Assembly: GCF_014692675.1 (NCBI RefSeq)
Contig: NZ_JABFCZ010000014.1
Location: forward strand, 62,001-126,000
Reading direction: 5' to 3'
Source of the DNA: Roseibium aggregatum
GTDB taxonomy: Bacteria; Pseudomonadota; Alphaproteobacteria; Rhizobiales; Stappiaceae
Length of the DNA stretch: 64,000 nucleotides
Part shown: positions 60,562 to 64,000 of the stretch, one piece after another
How positions within the stretch are numbered: the stretch's first letter is position 1
How the letters are laid out: each line of letters opens with the position of its first letter
Notes under the pieces: generated by a model
Told to the model about the DNA's origin: nothing
Databases searched by the model: none
Seen by the model: only the letters and a program-made list of their open reading frames with translations
Position numbers and translations under genes: made by a program

Positions 60562-61311
60562 TCAAGGTCGGCCGAGTTGCAGGAGCGCGACCAGAATGAA
60601 TGCCGCTCCGGTTAATCCTAGCGATGCTCGGGCGGCGAACTCCAGGGTGCGCCCGTTCCTCATTATGACACTCGCCAGGCCCAGGCGCGCCAGGGCCGCA
60701 ACAACTGCAACGACCGCCAGCACGAATGCGACGCCGATCAGGATCATCGCGGCAAAGGTCACTCCGGCCGAAGGCACGCCATGGGCACTTGCGTAGCTCA
60801 TCACGAAAACGGTGAGCGGGCAGGGGATCAGGCCAGCGAAGACGCCGAAGAGCGGGCCCTCCCGATGCCGGCGATCGCTTCGAGGCCGGATCGCCGAAAC
60901 AAGCAGCCAGATGCCGATCAGCCCGATCATTCCCCGGCTGAGATCCTCCAGAACCCGTGCGCGTCCGGCATCGCCGAACGCAATCGACAGAACCGGCAGC
61001 GCCAGGAGAACGATCAGAACGGACATCCCGATATGGGTCGCGGCCAGGATCATGGCCGTCCTGAGTGCAGACCGCAGTCTGGCGCCGCTGCCGGCAACGA
61101 ACGCGGCAAGCAGCGTTTTGGAGTGGCCGGGCGTCAGCGCATGGGCGGCGCCGAAAACAATGCCCAGCGGCAGGAAGGCCAAAAGCGCGTGCCAGTCCCC
61201 TCCCTCGGCATAAACCCTGAGCATCAACGTCATTTCGGCCGATATGTGGCGCTGGACCTCGACGAGCGAACGCCAGACGCTCATCAGGAGAGCGGTCGCT
61301 TCAGTCAGCAT
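60562..61311 (-). CDS. NicO/RcnA-type nickel-cobalt transporter
   Basis: The 249-residue protein has about six helices and the NicO family motifs GIVFGAAHALTPGHSKTLLA and LIPCPLTVFVMSYA. The histidine in AHALTPGHSK is the metal-handling signature of RcnA-like efflux proteins and their relatives. There is no long His-rich cytoplasmic loop as in E. coli RcnA, only HREG. Given the neighbouring NreB-like exporter and the RcnR/CsoR-type repressor, efflux of nickel or cobalt is likely, but uptake members exist in the same superfamily. It converges with the dpp operon. Confidence 0.82.
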   Translation of the reverse strand: MLTEATALLMSVWRSLVEVQRHISAEMTLMLRVYAEGGDWHALLAFLPLGIVFGAAHALTPGHSKTLLAAFVAGSGARLRSALRTAMILAATHIGMSVLIVLLALPVLSIAFGDAGRARVLEDLSRGMIGLIGIWLLVSAIRPRSDRRHREGPLFGVFAGLIPCPLTVFVMSYASAHGVPSAGVTFAAMILIGVAFVLAVVAVVAALARLGLASVIMRNGRTLEFAARASLGLTGAAFILVALLQLGRP

Positions 61312-61462
61312 GATTTTTCATGGCTTTGAGCGCTCCAGCCGGAGAAAAAGCACCGGTACGATCTTATGCGCCTGGTAAGGTGATGTTGCTGCGATTTGAT
61401 CAATCTCATAGCACCTAAGCCTGATTTGAGAAATTCTGAGCACAGTAATCCGGGAGTCCGGC

Positions 61463-62104
61463 ATGCCCTTTACGGCGGAAGAATTCTTTGGCGTCTTCGC
61501 GGCATACAATGGCGCGATCTGGCCATTTCAGATCGTCACCTACGGGGCCGGCCTGATCGTCGTCTTGCTGATATGGCGGCCATCGCGGGGATCCGACCTC
61601 GCCATACTCCTGATGCTTGCGGCCATGTGGGCCGTCAACGGTATCGGCTATCAGTATCTCTTTTTCTCGCCGGTCAATCCGGTTGCCAAGGGCTTCGCGG
61701 CCGTCTTTGTCGTCGAGGCTCTGCTGCTGGCCGCCTTGCCTCTGCTTCTGCGCGAGTGGCCAAACCTCACCCTGAAACAGGGGCGTGTCGGCTGGATCGC
61801 GTTGGTCCTGATCCTTTATGCGCTGATCGGCTATCCGGTTCTTGGATATCTCGCCGGTCACCGCTATCCGGCCGTGCCGATGTTCGGCGTTGCGCCCTGT
61901 CCCACCGCGATCTTCACCATTGGCGTCCTCCTGCTTGGCGAGTGGAAAGTCTGCCGCTGGCTGTTGATCCTTCCAGTGGTCTGGGCGGCCATCGGCGGGT
62001 CTGCTGCGGTCCTGCTGTCCGTCCCCCAGGATTACGGCCTGCTCGTTGCCGGGTTAATCGTCGTGGCCCTCGCATTGACCAGGCGCCGTCTTCGAAACGG
62101 GTGA
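61463..62104 (+). CDS. Integral membrane protein of the DUF6064 type
   Basis: The 213-residue protein has six or seven transmembrane helices and opens with PFTAEEFFGVFAAYNGAIWP, which I associate with the family DUF6064. YQYLFFSPVNPVAKGFAAVF and GVAPCPTAIFTIGVLLL are further marked segments. No catalytic or metal motif is obvious apart from the APCPT Cys. It sits between a NicO-type transporter and an NreB-like exporter, both on the other strand, and converges with the latter with 2 bp between stop codons. Function unknown; involvement in metal handling is only suggested by location. Confidence 0.78.
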   Translation: MPFTAEEFFGVFAAYNGAIWPFQIVTYGAGLIVVLLIWRPSRGSDLAILLMLAAMWAVNGIGYQYLFFSPVNPVAKGFAAVFVVEALLLAALPLLLREWPNLTLKQGRVGWIALVLILYALIGYPVLGYLAGHRYPAVPMFGVAPCPTAIFTIGVLLLGEWKVCRWLLILPVVWAAIGGSAAVLLSVPQDYGLLVAGLIVVALALTRRRLRNG

Positions 62105-62106
62105 TT

Positions 62107-63429
62107 TCAGCGCAGGTGAGACCGGCCTTCGGGCCAGTGCCCGTGGAGATCGTCGATCACCACAGGGTGCACATGGTCTTTGGCGCCGTGTTCTTTCAGA
62201 TGCGGATGATCCGGCGGCAGATCCGGATGCGTGTGCGGCAACGCTGCCGGCTCCTTCGAGGGCCAGAACCACAAGGCACCCGCGACGCCGAGTGTGGCCA
62301 GTCCTCCCATCAGGAGAAAGGTGGTGTTAAAACCCATGGCGGCTCCGAAACGGCCCGCCAGCGGATAGGCGATCAACCAGCAGGCATGGCTGAGCGCGAA
62401 TTGGGCGGCAAAGAGAGCAGGGCGGTCCTCCGGATGCGCGGACCTGCGAAGCAGTCGTCCGGATGGGGTCTGCGTCAGGCTGTAGCCGAAGCCGAGGACC
62501 AGCCACAAAGCCATCAATTCCGCAAAAGAGGTAACGAATGGTCCGGTGAATGTTCCGGCAGCGAGAAGCGCCGCGCCTGCGATCATCGGAGGCCGGTCTG
62601 GAATACGGTCGAGCAACCGGGGCAGAAGCAGAGCCGCGGCCATGGAACCGCCCCCGAAGGCAGCCAAGGCGAGCGCGACCTGGGTTTCCCCGAGACCAAG
62701 ATTTGCCTGGACAATAACGACTGTATTGACGATCACCATGGCGCCTGCCGCGGAGACCGAGAGGTTCAAGGCGAGCAAACCCCTCAGGCGCGGGGTGGCA
62801 AGATAGATGCGGATGCCGCGCGTCGTCCGGTCCCAGATGCCGCGTGGAACGGACGGCTTCGGCGATGGCAGGGTTACGGAGACGACCAGTGCCGCCGAGG
62901 CCAGGAAACCGATCACGGTCCCACCGAACAGCACAGGAAAGCTGACCACGGTCAGCAAGGCCGCCGCGAGCATGGGCGAGAGCAGGTTTTCCAGGTCATA
63001 GGCCAGCCGGGAGAGCGACAAGGCGCGGGTGTAGTCGGCCTCGTCGGGCAGCACGTCCGGAATGGTCGCCTGGAATGTGGGCGTGAAACCTGCCGAAGCC
63101 GCCTGCAAAAGGAAGATCAGGAGGTAGATTTGCCAAACCTCCGTGATGAACGGCAGCGCAACTGCGATGGTCGCGCGGATCAGGTCAAGAGTGACCAGCA
63201 TCGCCCGACGGGGCACCCGGTCGGCAAAGGCGGAGGCGATCGGCGCGAGCGTGACATAGGCAATCATCTTGATCGCCAGTGCCGTTCCCAGCACCAGCCC
63301 GGCCTTGTCGCCTGCGATCTTCCAGGCGAGCAGGCCAAGCGCGACGGTCGCAAGGCCGGTGCCGATCAGCGCAATCACCTGTGCCGCGAATAGGTGCCTG
63401 TAGGTGCGATGGGCAAGGACGGCCAGCAT
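62107..63429 (-). CDS. MFS metal exporter, NreB-like, with His-rich C terminus
   Basis: The protein (440 residues from the ATG at 63429) has about twelve transmembrane helices of the major facilitator type (MLAVLAHRTYRHLFAAQVIA, AFADRVPRRAMLVTLDLIRA). Its cytoplasmic tail is rich in His and Asp: HTHPDLPPDHPHLKEHG, HVHPVVIDDLHGHW. A His-rich tail on an MFS exporter is the hallmark of NreB-type nickel resistance proteins. It begins 7 bp after the repressor gene, so the two form an operon. The longer frame to 63489 overlaps that gene and is not used. Confidence 0.87.
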   Translation of the reverse strand: MLAVLAHRTYRHLFAAQVIALIGTGLATVALGLLAWKIAGDKAGLVLGTALAIKMIAYVTLAPIASAFADRVPRRAMLVTLDLIRATIAVALPFITEVWQIYLLIFLLQAASAGFTPTFQATIPDVLPDEADYTRALSLSRLAYDLENLLSPMLAAALLTVVSFPVLFGGTVIGFLASAALVVSVTLPSPKPSVPRGIWDRTTRGIRIYLATPRLRGLLALNLSVSAAGAMVIVNTVVIVQANLGLGETQVALALAAFGGGSMAAALLLPRLLDRIPDRPPMIAGAALLAAGTFTGPFVTSFAELMALWLVLGFGYSLTQTPSGRLLRRSAHPEDRPALFAAQFALSHACWLIAYPLAGRFGAAMGFNTTFLLMGGLATLGVAGALWFWPSKEPAALPHTHPDLPPDHPHLKEHGAKDHVHPVVIDDLHGHWPEGRSHLR

Positions 63430-63436
63430 GAAAACC

Positions 63437-63694
63437 TCAAAGAAGTTTCGCGAGCGCCCGCATTTCGGCGAGGTCCTGCTCGCCGCCATGACCGAGACAA
63501 TGATCGATGTGGTCGTGGATCAGCGTCCGTTTTGCTGCCGTGAGGGCCTTTTCGACCGCCTGGAGCTGGATGGCGATGTCGCCGCACGGCTTGCCTTCCT
63601 CGATCATCTCGATGACATGACGCAGGTGTCCGTCGGCGCGTTTCAGGCGCTTGATCAGGCCCGGGTGACTTGCATGTTGGTGAACTTCTGTCAT
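63437..63694 (-). CDS. RcnR/CsoR-family metal-sensing repressor
   Basis: The 85-residue all-helical protein matches the CsoR/RcnR family: LIKRLKRADGHLRHVIEMIE, Cys37 in EEGKPCGDI and a HDHIDHCL motif (His60, His62, His65, Cys66) in helix 2. An N-terminal His-rich start (TEVHQHASH) recalls RcnR and DmeR sensors of nickel and cobalt. Without metal it should bind G/C-tract palindromes; two such sites lie 12 and 37 bp upstream of its start. It probably represses itself, the MFS exporter and the divergent gene at 63779. Confidence 0.9.
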   Translation of the reverse strand: MTEVHQHASHPGLIKRLKRADGHLRHVIEMIEEGKPCGDIAIQLQAVEKALTAAKRTLIHDHIDHCLGHGGEQDLAEMRALAKLL

Positions 63695-63705
63695 AGAAGG
63701 TTTGT

Positions 63706-63722
63706 ATCCCCCCTAGGGGGAT
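63706..63722. promoter_or_regulatory. G/C-tract palindrome 1, probable RcnR/CsoR-type operator
   Basis: ATCCCCCCTAGGGGGAT: AT-flanked C5-6/G5 tracts, as in binding sites of RcnR and DmeR. It is nearest the repressor gene. Confidence 0.75.
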
Positions 63723-63730
63723 AGTGCAAG

Positions 63731-63747
63731 ATCCCCCCTAGGGGGAT
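63731..63747. promoter_or_regulatory. G/C-tract palindrome 2, probable RcnR/CsoR-type operator
   Basis: An exact second copy of the 17-bp palindrome, 25 bp from the first (centre to centre) and nearer the divergent gene at 63779. Confidence 0.75.
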
Positions 63748-63778
63748 AGATCATGATCGTTGGTTCACGGCCACCGGC

Positions 63779-64000
63779 ATGTCCGGAAAGAAAAAGATGA
63801 CTGGCAGTATTCTGTTGCAAAGAGCATGGAGTATCCGGCCCGCGGTCGTTCTGACCGTGGTCCTGGCGCTCGCGCTGTCGCAGGTCATTGTCAGTCTGAC
63901 ACATGCCCCCTCGGCCTCGAACGACCTCGTTTCGATCGCCCAGCAAGGGCACTCCCACGGCGACGGCCTTACCGAGACAATCTCCGGACACGATGCCGCC
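63779..64000 (+). CDS. Membrane-anchored or exported protein, N-terminal part (runs off window)
   Basis: An open frame begins at ATG 63779 and runs without stop to the end of the window (74 codons). It starts with a basic segment (SGKKKMTG), has one hydrophobic helix at about 22-38 (PAVVLTVVLALALSQVIVSL), then a polar stretch with histidines (QGHSHGDG, GHDAA). It is divergent from the repressor gene with both palindromes in between, so it should be metal-regulated. It may be a periplasmic metal-binding or accessory protein of the efflux locus. The family is not recognised from this fragment. Another in-frame ATG at 63797 is possible. Confidence 0.6.
   Translation, partial: MSGKKKMTGSILLQRAWSIRPAVVLTVVLALALSQVIVSLTHAPSASNDLVSIAQQGHSHGDGLTETISGHDAA

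Overview
The window is about 64 kb of GC-rich chromosome from an alphaproteobacterium, most probably order Hyphomicrobiales (Rhizobiales) and possibly a marine Stappia/Labrenzia/Roseibium-type organism. The order rests on gene content and order: tolB-pal-cpoB-tilS-ftsH-glmM, serC-serA, rluD-rpoH, chpT, ctrA beside fliI-fliJ, and a DUF1134/EipA-type protein. The family-level guess is inference. No phage, insertion sequence, CRISPR array or rRNA operon was seen. One tRNA gene (Glu, anticodon TTC) is present.

Layout. 1-7.2 kb: envelope and division genes (tolB 3' end, pal, cpoB, tilS, ftsH, glmM); ftsH has a good RpoH-type promoter. 7.3-8.2 kb: an outer-membrane beta-barrel. 8.3-11.6 kb: serine synthesis (serC, serA) with an unknown HEAGH protein between them. 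11.6-16.3 kb: a DMT exporter, purA and a Pro/Ala-rich single-pass protein. 16.4-18.4 kb: a TPP riboswitch followed by a permease and a ThiY-like binding protein, with no ATPase gene. 18.4-25.6 kb: a CHASE2 adenylate cyclase, rpoH, rluD, tRNA-Glu, a Cys-rich exported protein and a lytic transglycosylase fused to TPRs.

25.6-36.9 kb is the most unusual part: a seven-gene minus-strand cluster carrying 19 CXXCH haem motifs on three c-type cytochromes (5, 4 and 10). It also encodes an outer-membrane-type beta-barrel, a membrane-anchored FAD/[2Fe-2S] reductase, a protein with two cyclic-nucleotide-binding folds and four [4Fe-4S] motifs, and a membrane protein with two histidine pairs spaced like di-haem b ligands. 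Two of the cytochromes carry Leu-Leu repeats of the same general type. Together they look like an electron conduit from cytoplasmic NAD(P)H to the periplasm or cell surface. The acceptor is unknown and I recognise no characterised system with this exact composition.

37-50 kb: cell-cycle, chemotaxis and flagellar genes: a coiled-coil membrane protein, EipA-like protein, YHS protein, ChpT, cheA(hybrid)-cheW-cheY-cheB-cheR, CtrA (opposite strand), fliI and fliJ. 49.7-54.6 kb: an exported DsrE-like protein, a PqiA-like protein, a DUF2336 protein and a large MscS channel. The 551-bp gap after the channel holds what reads as the last ~60 codons of a glycerol kinase, a relic with no 5' part. 55.1-60.5 kb: a dppABCDF peptide transport operon. 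60.6-64 kb: a probable nickel/cobalt efflux locus (NicO-type transporter, NreB-like MFS exporter with a His-rich tail, RcnR/CsoR-type repressor, two G/C-tract palindromes) that runs off the end of the window.

Functions are assigned by reading the translated sequences and recalling families; no database search was run.
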